Shown in pieces: positions 13,187 through 21,265 of a stretch of 21,766 nt of DNA (its first letter is position 1; every line of letters starts with the position of its first letter). This DNA is from a virus. The DNA lies in the IMG/VR virus record IMGVR_UViG_3300030580_000042, positions 1 through 21,766 of that record. One strand, 5' to 3'. A program made the translations under genes and the position numbers. The notes under the pieces were generated by a model. It was not told the DNA's origin and did no database searches. It saw only the letters and a program-made list of their open reading frames with translations.

Positions 13187-13578
13187 TGTTGCGCCCCAGT
13201 AGCGTTATAAATCGCGTCCCAAACTTCTTTGGGCAGTTGCACATCGAGCGTTTGCACGACGCCGGGCAACTTTGCAACCTGCGCTAGTTTGGCATGTGCT
13301 GCGGTTGCGTCGCTTGCTGCGGCTGTTGCAGTTGCTTGTGCGGTGCCTAGGGCAGTTTCAGCAATCACAAGCTGACTCTGTGCGTCGGCCGCGGCTTTGA
13401 GCGCTGTATCACGATCAGCCGCGGCTTGGTTTGCTGCATTTTGCGCCGACTGCATTTTAAGTTGCAGCGGCGCCAACTTCGCGTGCTCGTGATCCGCGTA
13501 CCACAACGAGCCAGCCGCGCCCAATACGGCGACAGCAAGCAAGCCGGCTAATACGTCTTCAAGTATTGAACTAAACAT
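13183..13578 (-). CDS. Inner-membrane spanin, Rz-like (131 aa)
   Basis: I chose ATG 13578, which follows GGGGAT and overlaps the holin stop by eight bases; a longer frame to 13668 lies inside the holin gene. Residues 5-25 (ILEDVLAGLLAVAVLGAAGS) are a transmembrane segment. A long Ala-rich coiled coil follows (for example LKMQSAQNAANQAAADRDTA), then the C-terminal LDVQLPKEVWDAIYNATGAQ. This N-anchored, coiled periplasmic layout is typical of i-spanins, which pair with the lipoprotein encoded directly downstream. Confidence 0.85.
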   Translation of the reverse strand: MFSSILEDVLAGLLAVAVLGAAGSLWYADHEHAKLAPLQLKMQSAQNAANQAAADRDTALKAAADAQSQLVIAETALGTAQATATAAASDATAAHAKLAQVAKLPGVVQTLDVQLPKEVWDAIYNATGAQQ

Positions 13579-13864
13579 TACTATCCCCATCGGTTGATTT
13601 CTCACCACGCCGGGCAATTTGCCACCAGCGCACCCAGTCACCATATCTAACACCGCGCCAGAATGCACAGGCTTGGTCCGTGAACCACGGGACGCATTTT
13701 ATGAGTTGCAAAATGCCGTATGAGATAGTGATAAACCAAATCAAAACCTGCGCGTTCTCACCTATCGACTGTGTAACCGATTGCATGCCCGACATTGCTG
13801 CGCCGGCCGTAACTGCTACAACTTTGACGGCCGACGCGCCGAATGATTCGCTTGCATTGCTCAT
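13571..13864 (-). CDS. Putative holin (97 aa)
   Basis: Small membrane protein at the head of the lysis cassette. The strong membrane segment is QVLIWFITISYGILQLIKCV (about residues 38-57), and a weaker Ala/Val-rich one precedes it (AVKVVAVTAGAAMSGM). The C-terminus is charged (RWWQIARRGEKSTDGDSNV). Position before spanins and lysozyme makes it the holin or pinholin that times lysis. I chose ATG 13864, five bases after GGGAG; another ATG at 13876 in the same frame would add four residues (MGAT), a layout that could give two products. The assignment is by topology and context, not by sequence family. Confidence 0.75.
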   Translation of the reverse strand: MSNASESFGASAVKVVAVTAGAAMSGMQSVTQSIGENAQVLIWFITISYGILQLIKCVPWFTDQACAFWRGVRYGDWVRWWQIARRGEKSTDGDSNV

Positions 13865-13878
13865 TGTTGCTCCCATGG

Positions 13879-14991
13879 TTAGGTCGGCTCGCTACCGCAA
13901 AGCGCTTGGATCATTGTTTGAACATAGAGTTTGTGCCCGAAGTCGCCGGGGTGATTCACTCCGCTGGCAGTCACGTCGTAATACGATTTGCTTTTTAGCA
14001 CGTCTTCCCACACGGCCGTAACGTCAACCACGCATATAGCCGTGGTGCCGACATATTGCCCAACGATTTCATGCATAACGTCACGATAGCCATGAAACAA
14101 CGGATTGTTTTCGATCCAATCGGGATTACTGGTAACTCCCGACACGAGAACGATTTCAACGTTACCATTGGTTTGACGTATCGTCTCTATCATCCCGATC
14201 AAGTTCGCCTTGAATTGCTGCTTGGTCAGACGGCCGGCACTACTTGAGTCGTTCATACCGAACGCCAGTACAACCATATCGGACGCCGTATCAAGAATAT
14301 TTCCCACATCAGCTAATGCGGTATTTGTAGCAATGCCGAATACCGACAGATTGCGCCAATAGATCGTACCGGCTGCTACGCTCGACAGGTACGCGCCGAA
14401 CATATCCGCATAATCGGGAAGTTGCGGCGCTTGGTTGTCGTTAGAGCTACACTGACCACCGAGCGTAATGCTATCGCCGTAAAACGTAATTGCGTAAGGC
14501 GTTTTCAAGCCTAACGCTTGCGACAGTCGGGGCAATGGATTTGCTTCAGGCGGCGTAACCGAGGCAGTCGTATAACTAACCGCAATTTGGTAGTTTGTGT
14601 AATTGCTGCCCAGGTAGAGCGGCGTGTTTTCTTTTGTCAGGCTTTGCGACAAGTAGGGACTTGACGGGTCAGGCGTGGTGAGGAATCCAGCCGGTGCCGA
14701 TACGATAGCGCTGCCGGCTGGAATAATTAACTTTCCGTCTGCATGCAGTGAGTAGTCAATGCCCTCTACGAAAGTTTTCCCAGTCGCGTATTGCACGACT
14801 TTGGTAATAGCCTGCGGTTTCCGCCATAGCGTGAAGCACTGCTCTACTCCCTGCGTCAAGGGCAAAACAGGCTCGTCGTCAATTTCACCGGCCCACCACC
14901 AATTAGTGGTTTTGCATGCGGCGACAACACCCGAATTCTGTGCGTACAGCGGGGCATTTTTGAACTTTGTGTAATCGGTATTTGATGCCAT
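13879..14991 (-). CDS. Tail-associated SGNH/GDSL hydrolase (370 aa)
   Basis: The N-terminal 150 residues look like a beta-rich attachment region. From about residue 166 an SGNH hydrolase fold follows: block I FYGDSITLG with S174 as nucleophile, a block II glycine near 219 (SVFGIAT), block III GMND (245-248) and block V SGVNHPGDFGH with H347. The Asp usually three residues before the catalytic His is not in the standard place. Such phage enzymes typically deacetylate surface polysaccharide during adsorption. ATG 14991 has AAGGG upstream and lies nine bases after the tail-fibre stop, between fibre and lysis genes, consistent with a virion-associated spike. Substrate cannot be read from the sequence. 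Confidence 0.85.
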   Translation of the reverse strand: MASNTDYTKFKNAPLYAQNSGVVAACKTTNWWWAGEIDDEPVLPLTQGVEQCFTLWRKPQAITKVVQYATGKTFVEGIDYSLHADGKLIIPAGSAIVSAPAGFLTTPDPSSPYLSQSLTKENTPLYLGSNYTNYQIAVSYTTASVTPPEANPLPRLSQALGLKTPYAITFYGDSITLGGQCSSNDNQAPQLPDYADMFGAYLSSVAAGTIYWRNLSVFGIATNTALADVGNILDTASDMVVLAFGMNDSSSAGRLTKQQFKANLIGMIETIRQTNGNVEIVLVSGVTSNPDWIENNPLFHGYRDVMHEIVGQYVGTTAICVVDVTAVWEDVLKSKSYYDVTASGVNHPGDFGHKLYVQTMIQALCGSEPT

Positions 14992-15000
14992 GATTTACCC

Positions 15001-16446
15001 TTAGATTGTATAACCGGATATATTAACGCTAAATTGCGGCGTCCCGGCGCCGACTGACACAGTGTAGTACGCTGTTTGGGCCGTGATTATCGGTGTTTCG
15101 AGAAGTGGGCCGGCGATGGATTCGCCGGGCGATGGTATGACGCCATTAATACCCGTGACGCCTATAGGCACTGCATTTGCGGCAATAGTGGCGGTTGTAT
15201 TCGTTATTACCGACGACCCAAGATTGTATGTACCTAGCCAAGTTTTTGCGTTCATTGGCGTCAGTAAATTACCCGACGTATCTGTACCAATGTTAAACGC
15301 CGTAGGGGCAAACTGATTTGCTGCGACGTTTAACGCTAAACCACTGACACACCAGCGTGTTCGGCCACGCTGGCAACCCACGGTAAAGTTTCCGCCGCCG
15401 GTTGCAAGTACGCCGACCAATCCCGATGCGGTATAACCCGCGGGCATATGCGCACCACCATAAATTGCCGGCGCAACAGCACCCGTGGTTGTGGCGTATA
15501 GCAGTGCTGGATTTGTAGATGACAGTGCGGCGTTTGGATTATAAATTACGTATTCGGCAACAAAATTTGTGCCAGCAACGCCCGTGTCCATACCATTCGG
15601 GCCGACAGTACCGAGATTTCCAGTTTTGTTAAAACCAGACAAACAATATCTCAAGCCGCCTAACGCCGTTTCAACAATAATTTCATCGGCGGTAACTACT
15701 TTAGTTGCCGACGCAGCGGCAACATTGCTAAAGAAATTTAATGTTTGTCCCGCTATGCCTGACACCTGCCCGAACTGTGCGGCTTGACCCGATGATACGG
15801 CCGGAATTACGCCTAACGCGCCGGTCATTGTCACACCACCTGCAAGCGGTACAACTTGCTGTAGTTGCGGCGCCTGCGTTGCTGCCACGGCCGACCCGAC
15901 ATTGAACACTTGCGAACCCGATCCGGCAAGTAACGCACGTAGCGCGGTTTGTTGCGCCACGAGTAACGGCGTCATGATCGATGCATTGTTGGTGCCGGCC
16001 GACGCCTGTGCTGCGGTTGCTATCGGGTCGCAAACTACTTGCCAACCTGTTGTTGCGCCCAACGGATCGGCCGTGCTTGGAGTCGCTACGTTCGCGGCAA
16101 CTAGCGATACGAATTTGGTGAACGGTGCATTGCCGCTGGTGCTGTACAGAACCACAGAACCCAGGCCGTATGAAATAGCCACGCCTGCATTTTGCGATGC
16201 AAGAATCCATTCCGGCACGGTTTCGTTTTGCAACGCCTGCAACGCGGTTGTAATCTGCAACAGCAACCAATTCATTGTTGATCGATCAATTGGCAATGCA
16301 GCAGGATCGGTCGCAAGGTCGCGTTGATAGTTGAAGTTCCAACCCTCAGTAAACGATACCGACCCGCCAACTTGTAGCGGGTCGGGAATTGCCGTAACGT
16401 CGCCGGAAAATCCGAACGGTACATCGAAATATTTTTGATTGCTCAT
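15001..16446 (-). CDS. Tail fibre protein (481 aa)
   Basis: The start ATG 16446 lies two bases after the stop of the DUF2612 gene; a TTG six codons upstream is less likely. The N-terminus reads YFDVPFGFSGDVTAIPDPLQ, then GGSVSFTEGWNFNYQRDL and a helix with MNWLLLQITTALQALQ. This P.P...G.VS...GW...Y..D pattern is common to the baseplate-attachment end of phage tail fibres. The rest is Gly/Ala/Thr/Val-rich and repetitive in style, as expected for a trimeric beta fibre, with several short helices (for example SGQAAQFGQVSG). It should carry host-receptor specificity together with the SGNH hydrolase downstream. The C-terminus shows no intramolecular chaperone motif that I recognise. Confidence 0.85.
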   Translation of the reverse strand: MSNQKYFDVPFGFSGDVTAIPDPLQVGGSVSFTEGWNFNYQRDLATDPAALPIDRSTMNWLLLQITTALQALQNETVPEWILASQNAGVAISYGLGSVVLYSTSGNAPFTKFVSLVAANVATPSTADPLGATTGWQVVCDPIATAAQASAGTNNASIMTPLLVAQQTALRALLAGSGSQVFNVGSAVAATQAPQLQQVVPLAGGVTMTGALGVIPAVSSGQAAQFGQVSGIAGQTLNFFSNVAAASATKVVTADEIIVETALGGLRYCLSGFNKTGNLGTVGPNGMDTGVAGTNFVAEYVIYNPNAALSSTNPALLYATTTGAVAPAIYGGAHMPAGYTASGLVGVLATGGGNFTVGCQRGRTRWCVSGLALNVAANQFAPTAFNIGTDTSGNLLTPMNAKTWLGTYNLGSSVITNTTATIAANAVPIGVTGINGVIPSPGESIAGPLLETPIITAQTAYYTVSVGAGTPQFSVNISGYTI

Positions 16447-16448
16447 GT

Positions 16449-17117
16449 TTAGTTTTCCGCCCAAAAAGTACCGTTGTTAAAATTCTGGTTAAACGAACCG
16501 AAACCGAATGCGGGCCGCGTCGAGATAATAAATTTGATTCCTACAGCGGCCGGTCGCGGCAATACATTGAAATTCTCAAGTACGAATTGTAAAGCGCTGT
16601 TCGGTTGAAACCCAAAAACGTACGTCGTGAATTCCATATCATTGCCATCGAGCACATACACGCTGCCGAACTCACCCAGGATCGCGGCGACTCGTTCGTT
16701 GATTTCTGGCACAGTGCAACGGCTGATCAGCTTGTAGTATTGCAACTGCAACAGGATGCGTTTTTGAGCGAGCGTCAAGCCCACACCAGCCTGTGACGAA
16801 CCAAAGTTTCCATTGTTGAAATTCTGGCGCGTGTTCGACGCTGGCCCGAATCCAAATTGAGGCCCGGCGTTGGGCGGTACGATCAACGATAACGGCGCGC
16901 CCAATATTTGCGCCCACACAGATAGGCCAAATTCGTTTGCAGTTTCCAGATTGAAAACGTTAGTTATCCAATCGTTCCAAAATTCCGTTTGATTCGTCTC
17001 ATACCAAGCGTTTTTGCTTTCAAGCAAACTTTGGATATTTACGGCGTCATCGTGTCGCCACAGCAACGCGTTCAAAAGATTTACTGAAAAATCAAATTCT
17101 TCGATACTTGCGCTCAT
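16449..17117 (-). CDS. Baseplate protein, DUF2612 family (222 aa)
   Basis: I chose ATG 17117, giving ATGA overlap with the baseplate J stop. The N-terminus carries the DUF2612 signature (LLNALLWRHDDAVNIQSLLE, then AWYETNQTEFWNDWITNVFN and ANEFGLSVWAQILGAPL). Members follow the J wedge in many myovirus tail operons and are thought to sit at the baseplate edge near the fibre. An FGFG...NFNNG.F motif occurs twice, near residues 86-104 and at the very C-terminus (FGFGSFNQNFNNGTFW), suggesting a repeated loop. The middle IAQK-like region LAQKRILLQLQYYKLISRCT is helical. Confidence 0.85.
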   Translation of the reverse strand: MSASIEEFDFSVNLLNALLWRHDDAVNIQSLLESKNAWYETNQTEFWNDWITNVFNLETANEFGLSVWAQILGAPLSLIVPPNAGPQFGFGPASNTRQNFNNGNFGSSQAGVGLTLAQKRILLQLQYYKLISRCTVPEINERVAAILGEFGSVYVLDGNDMEFTTYVFGFQPNSALQFVLENFNVLPRPAAVGIKFIISTRPAFGFGSFNQNFNNGTFWAEN

Positions 17118-18349
17118 GGTGTCACCGTCACAGTGAACGCGGTCGAATTGGTCTGTGCGCGCTGCTTTTGACCAATCGTTATATCGGCCGGCGTGAGTAC
17201 CCCCGGCACGGTTCCGATGCTGCAACCCATAACAATCGCACCGGGGCACGCCGAAACAATTGCCGCGGCGATTTCAAACGGCGAAACATTCTGACCAATG
17301 CCTAACGCTTGGAATCCGTCGAGTTGCCCGGTGAAGTAATTTACAACTGCGGCCGGCGCATCGGCTTGCAAGTTGCCCGGATACGAGCCTTGCCGAATCG
17401 TCAACGCCCCGTAGATGAAAACGTATGTTGGTACGTCGTACAAAACCGTGTACGTTTGACCGCTTGCAGGCTCCAGTACCGCGACACTTTGCGCGCCGTT
17501 CCAGCCCGCGCCATCCGTTTTATTTTTGAGTAGTGACGTAGCGATTTGAAGCGGTGTCGCGGTGCCATCGACGCAAGCCCAAACACTATGCGCGGTCAAT
17601 ACGACGCCGTTTATCGTTTCCGTCGCGCTCGTGACGTTCTCAAGATACGCAACACTCGTGACGCCCGGTATCGCGTACAAGCCGGATACTTGTGCTTGCA
17701 CTGTGCTGATACCTTGCAGCGCAAGTGTGTTGTTACGTAGCGCCCGCAACGATGCATCGTTCTGTTGCAGTGCGCCTAACGTCGTTACGCTTGCCGGTGT
17801 GCCCGATTGATTGTTGGTTATGGTTTCCCATCCCAACACAGTATCGAACGGCGTATTTAACGCACCACTTGGGCACGCTACCGGGCCGGTAGTTTGACAA
17901 ACGAACGTGCCATATCCCACGCCCCCACCACTGCCATTGTCGGCCAGCACTACACCGGTCTGTAACGCGAATATTGCACCGCCCGGCCCAAGCGTCGCAC
18001 GCGATCCGGCCGGGATAGGTGTATTGATTGCACCGTTTAACATCACATTCGTGACTTGGGTTGCTGTTGCCGGCGACCGCTTCAATCCCAACAAGGCGCA
18101 TAGTGCGTCTAAGAAAACGCCGCCCGCCAGATTCGGATTGATTTGGTTGGCAAGTTTGGCATTATTCTGTGCGACCGCAACACGTGTTGCGGTTTCAGCG
18201 TTGATCATCACACCTTGCGGCGTGCTCGGGTCGGTATCCAGATTTGCGCCGAACGCTGCTTGCCACTCGCCTTGAACCTCAGTCAAAACATCCGACGTGT
18301 CAGCAACAATGACGCCGGTTTCGGCTATGTAATTAAATGGCGTGCTCAT
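17114..18349 (-). CDS. Baseplate wedge protein J (411 aa)
   Basis: Baseplate J-like family. The N-terminal region FNYIAETGVIVADTSDVLTE and then LDTDPSTPQGVMINAETATR match the family opening, followed by FLDALCALLGLKRSPATATQ (the LDALG..G..R element) and PIPAGSRATLGPGGAIF, the beta region typical of J. The C-terminal part has GAWNGAQSVAVLEP-like strands and ends in TVTVTP. It forms the wedge ring that opens upon sheath contraction. ATG 18349 overlaps the gp25-like stop in ATGA, and its own stop overlaps the DUF2612 start likewise. Confidence 0.92.
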   Translation of the reverse strand: MSTPFNYIAETGVIVADTSDVLTEVQGEWQAAFGANLDTDPSTPQGVMINAETATRVAVAQNNAKLANQINPNLAGGVFLDALCALLGLKRSPATATQVTNVMLNGAINTPIPAGSRATLGPGGAIFALQTGVVLADNGSGGGVGYGTFVCQTTGPVACPSGALNTPFDTVLGWETITNNQSGTPASVTTLGALQQNDASLRALRNNTLALQGISTVQAQVSGLYAIPGVTSVAYLENVTSATETINGVVLTAHSVWACVDGTATPLQIATSLLKNKTDGAGWNGAQSVAVLEPASGQTYTVLYDVPTYVFIYGALTIRQGSYPGNLQADAPAAVVNYFTGQLDGFQALGIGQNVSPFEIAAAIVSACPGAIVMGCSIGTVPGVLTPADITIGQKQRAQTNSTAFTVTVTP

Positions 18350-18705
18350 TGGGCATTTACCGTTGTTGGTCCATAAATCGTATCGACCTGTGCAACATAG
18401 TCTAGGTCGTTGCCTTGCTTCTGTATGGTGAACGACGGCACACCCGTTACGTTAGGCGTGCCGTTGATAATCGAGCGTGCCGCGGCTTCGAACTGCTTAG
18501 GGTTAAATCTGTCCCATGCTGTTGCACGTGTCGGCATGCCTTGATCTTTCGCATACATCATTTCGCCGCGCTGCGATTCCACACGCGATTTGGTCAACTG
18601 CGCCGTTGCAATCGGGGCGCCTTGAACGTCCGTTAGAAACGCAATGTTGCCATCGTCGCCCAGGAACATATCGCGGTTTGCATTTTCAGCAATAGTTAAA
18701 CTCAT
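18346..18705 (-). CDS. Sheath-initiator gp25/XkdS-like baseplate protein (119 aa)
   Basis: A 119-residue protein directly upstream of J. Features of the gp25/W and XkdS-like group are RDMFLGDDGNIAFLTDVQGA, then a Q/R-rich helix with ESQRGEMMYAKDQGMP (the ...RGE..y....G.p element), and a final strand pair (PSFTIQKQGNDLDYVAQVDT). In myovirus baseplates this protein links the hub and J wedges and nucleates the sheath. Length and place between spike and J fit. Similarity is moderate, so the family name is given with some caution. Confidence 0.8.
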   Translation of the reverse strand: MSLTIAENANRDMFLGDDGNIAFLTDVQGAPIATAQLTKSRVESQRGEMMYAKDQGMPTRATAWDRFNPKQFEAAARSIINGTPNVTGVPSFTIQKQGNDLDYVAQVDTIYGPTTVNAQ

Positions 18706-19436
18706 ACGACACCCCCAGTATTTGCGCCGCCGTTCCCATTCGTGTGCTCATGCGTCGGAAACGGTCTACCATCAATAATCGTTGATGCTGGCAAATTAAA
18801 TGTACCTGTGCCAGTCGTTCCGCCCCCGCCCGTAGTATTGATGTTCAGTGCCGCGGCGTTAAGGGTTGCAACACCTGATGCGTTTAAATTAAAAGTTGTC
18901 GTATCGATTTCGACGGTCGGCGCGATGAGTGATATTTTACCCGGCCCTAGAACAATACGAGTCGTACCGTCTAAACTGGATATGACCATCGCATTCGCAT
19001 CGAGCGTAAATGTGTATCCATCAAACACATCGGGCATAAATCGCCCGTTATCGAACGAATGCAAAATCTTGGTATTCGGCGGCGACATTTGCGCGGTTTG
19101 CAGAAATAACGATATGTCACGGTCGCTCGCTTCAATCCAACCAAGATTGCCCTTAACAAGTGGAAAGCCAATAAAGAACCCGCCCCCGCCATGCGCAACG
19201 ACCGGCACAGAAACGATAGGAGCGCGCCCAACGCGTTGCCCACTGGTCGATATGACGCTGATAAGCGGTTGCACGCGGGCAAGGTTCGTTGCCCTGTTAT
19301 AGCTGACGATTTCCGCGGGTAATTGCCCGTCCGTCCGTTGTAGCAATTTGTTAAAGCACCATGCGAGCATAGCCCCCATATTGCCGTCTGCGGCTGGCGG
19401 TTTCGAAGGTGTCGCGGGTAGATTTGGGGTGCTCAT
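18702..19436 (-). CDS. Baseplate spike, Gp138-type with HxH tip (244 aa)
   Basis: Membrane-piercing central spike. Residues 25-110 form the Gp138-like OB domain (AEIVSYNRATNLARVQPLIS, then GRAPIVSVPVVAHGG and GFPLVKGNLGWIEASDRD). A beta-helix follows, rich in short repeats (IAPTVEIDTTTFNLNASGVA). The tip is FPTHEHTNGNGGANTGG; H229 and H231 form the HxH motif that holds an iron ion at the point of P2 gpV/phi92 gp138-type spikes. ATG 19436 overlaps the hub stop in ATGA, matching the usual hub-spike-gp25-J order of simple contractile tails. Confidence 0.9.
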   Translation of the reverse strand: MSTPNLPATPSKPPAADGNMGAMLAWCFNKLLQRTDGQLPAEIVSYNRATNLARVQPLISVISTSGQRVGRAPIVSVPVVAHGGGGFFIGFPLVKGNLGWIEASDRDISLFLQTAQMSPPNTKILHSFDNGRFMPDVFDGYTFTLDANAMVISSLDGTTRIVLGPGKISLIAPTVEIDTTTFNLNASGVATLNAAALNINTTGGGGTTGTGTFNLPASTIIDGRPFPTHEHTNGNGGANTGGVV

Positions 19437-20308
19437 ACTGGCATGCTCGCGGTGTAGAAAATTGCCGGGTATCGTGTCGCTTCGATCACGTCGTAAAACG
19501 GCGCGTCACGCGTTGCAATTTGGAACCCGGTTTTGTAAATCGTATAACTGCCGTTCAATGACGGGTTTTGTGTTGACGTTAAATTAAGTGTTCCGCCCAA
19601 CTGTACATTAGGCGACAGCAGACAACGCACGCGCACGCCCCACTCCGTAACTTCTACTTGTCCAATCATTCCCGATTCGGATGAAAGCGTGTGCACAGCA
19701 TCGGCAAGCGGCATACCCCGGTTTTTGCATACGAGCATGCCATCGTCAATGTATGCATCCATACCGCCTAGTTTATTGAGCTTATCGACTTGGCCCGCGG
19801 CGCTCCCAGTGTATGCATAATTTGCGACGTTCCTATCAGTCGCCTGAAACTTGAAACTAAGCCCCATCGAACTAGCCACGTCACCCGCTATTTGCGACAT
19901 CGGCGTGTTAGCCACAGCGTATGACTGTGCGAGAATGTCTTGCTTAAAAAACTGTGCCGTCTTGCTGCGAAACGACATGATGATATCGGGCGGTTGTGAC
20001 GGCACACCGCTGATAATGTCACCCTCATAGCGAAGGAATAAGCCAGTGCTCACGCGACCCGCCCACACCTGAAACGACTTGCGCGCCTTGTTGTAATCAT
20101 AGGGCGTTAGATTCGTTGCCAGTGCGTTGCGCAAGTCACGCGACAGGTTGCCGACTTGCAACTGACATTCATTCTGCGTCACGTCAACAAACTTTGTTCC
20201 GCTCGCTGTAATGTACGCCGGGTTGGATGGGTCAAGCGACGTATCCACGGTTTCGGTTTGCGTGCCGAAACCAAACACAATTTTTACGATTCGGTCATCG
20301 AATTGCAT
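19433..20308 (-). CDS. Baseplate hub protein (gp27/gp44-like, 291 aa)
   Basis: The sequence runs as two tail-tube-like beta domains. It opens DDRIVKIVFGFGTQTETVDT, has LRNALATNLTPYDYNKARKS and IAGDVASSMGLSFKF in the middle, and ends with ESGMIGQVEVTEWGVRVRCL, LSPNVQLGGTLNLTS and NGSYTIYKTGF. The (E/D).G(I/V).VR.LL.P....GG pattern is typical of phage hub proteins of the gp44/Mu P group. The hub connects tail tube to spike. The next gene encodes the spike with ATGA coupling, and the upstream stop is one base away. Family by pattern and context. Confidence 0.82.
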   Translation of the reverse strand: MQFDDRIVKIVFGFGTQTETVDTSLDPSNPAYITASGTKFVDVTQNECQLQVGNLSRDLRNALATNLTPYDYNKARKSFQVWAGRVSTGLFLRYEGDIISGVPSQPPDIIMSFRSKTAQFFKQDILAQSYAVANTPMSQIAGDVASSMGLSFKFQATDRNVANYAYTGSAAGQVDKLNKLGGMDAYIDDGMLVCKNRGMPLADAVHTLSSESGMIGQVEVTEWGVRVRCLLSPNVQLGGTLNLTSTQNPSLNGSYTIYKTGFQIATRDAPFYDVIEATRYPAIFYTASMPV

Positions 20309-20309
20309 A

Positions 20310-20675
20310 TCAAGGCGCCTGATTTGGAGCGAGCGTAATCGTTGTGACAGCCGCTGCGTTCGCGGCGCGTGCCGCGGCTAGTTCCGCGTTCGAGATGTAA
20401 AGCAAAACATCGCTCGATCCAAAATTCGCGTACTGCGGATTGTCGCCGCTCGCCGTGGTAAAAATGAAATTGCCCCCGTCACCTTCTAGGTATTCGTACG
20501 GCATGACAATTTGCCCAACGATACAAGGCAGTTGCGTTGCGACGACTGCGCCGTTGATCGATACGTCCATAAATGTCATATCGTCGTTACTGCGCACCGT
20601 CACGTTATATTGTTGATTGTCTGCAACGAACGTTACGGCTTGACTAGGTGTGACTTCAAGGTCAATCGTTTGCAT
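20310..20675 (-). CDS. Baseplate plug-like protein (121 aa)
   Basis: A beta-rich 121-residue protein. It begins MQTIDLEVTPSQAVTFVADN, continues with QQYNVTVRSNDDMTFMDVSI and ends Ala-rich (NAELAAARAANAAAVTTITL). The segment YEYLEGDGGNFIFTT followed by SSDVLLYIS matches small baseplate proteins seen between the Dit-like ring and hub in simple contractile tails, like the plug protein gp18 of cyanophage Pam3 (this comparison is from memory). It starts within the stop of the Dit-like gene (TGATG). It probably lines the inner channel between tube and hub. Confidence 0.68.
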   Translation of the reverse strand: MQTIDLEVTPSQAVTFVADNQQYNVTVRSNDDMTFMDVSINGAVVATQLPCIVGQIVMPYEYLEGDGGNFIFTTASGDNPQYANFGSSDVLLYISNAELAAARAANAAAVTTITLAPNQAP

Positions 20676-21265
20676 CAGAAAATCCCCTTTAGAAACTGGG
20701 ATGCGTCGTACAGTACCGACGTTTGCGGCTGTTGCGCGCCACGCGATACGGTTGATTCGTCGGTTGGACTTTGCACATTTTGCGGTGCGAGCGATTGATA
20801 TTGAACAGTGATCATTTGCACTTCGCGGAACTTGAACGCAACGGGCAACACGTCGAACATATCCGGCGACTCTTCGTGAGGCATCGCTTCGATAATCATG
20901 TCGTCGAACACGTCGGCCCGCGTCTGAATCGAAACCAACGTACGCGATAGGAAATAATTTTTCATTTCCTGATAAACAGACGCATATTCCTCGCCGGTCA
21001 AGATCATGGAAAGTTCGATACCGACGGGCATAATGATCGAGAAGTCTGAAACGATAGACCCGTTCTCAATCGGGTGATCCATAATTTTAGACGACCGATT
21101 TATGTTCGCTTTGATAGGTCGGGCCGTATCAAACAGTTGCTCGAATGTGACGTTATCGAAAACGCCAGTGGTATCCACACCGAACATTGATAGGATCGAG
21201 TCCGCAAAATTATTAACGGCGCCGACCGCACCCTGTACGTTGCCGACAACATTTATAAAGCTCAT
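20675..21265 (-). CDS. Dit-like baseplate ring protein (196 aa)
   Basis: Residues 40-150 carry a Dit-like pattern: FEQLFDTARPIKANINRSSK followed by IMDHPIENGSIVSDFSIIMP (the ehP.e.G..v.D......P element), then ELSMILTGEEYASVYQEMKN and LVSIQTRADVFDDMIIEAMP, ending the domain with FKFREVQMITVQYQ. The C-terminal 45 residues are polar and disordered in look (APQNVQSPTDESTVSRGAQQ). The protein would form the ring where tail tube meets baseplate. ATG 21265 overlaps the stop of the tail-lysozyme gene in ATGA. Confidence 0.8.
   Translation of the reverse strand: MSFINVVGNVQGAVGAVNNFADSILSMFGVDTTGVFDNVTFEQLFDTARPIKANINRSSKIMDHPIENGSIVSDFSIIMPVGIELSMILTGEEYASVYQEMKNYFLSRTLVSIQTRADVFDDMIIEAMPHEESPDMFDVLPVAFKFREVQMITVQYQSLAPQNVQSPTDESTVSRGAQQPQTSVLYDASQFLKGIF

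Noticed and set aside
15194-15209. CGTTATTACCG, operator-like
   Set aside because: Inside the tail-fibre coding sequence with only one half-site preserved and no promoter boxes.
18742-19302. Long plus-strand open frame opposite the spike gene
   Set aside because: It is antisense to a clear gp138-type spike gene, has no ribosome binding site and shows only shadow composition.
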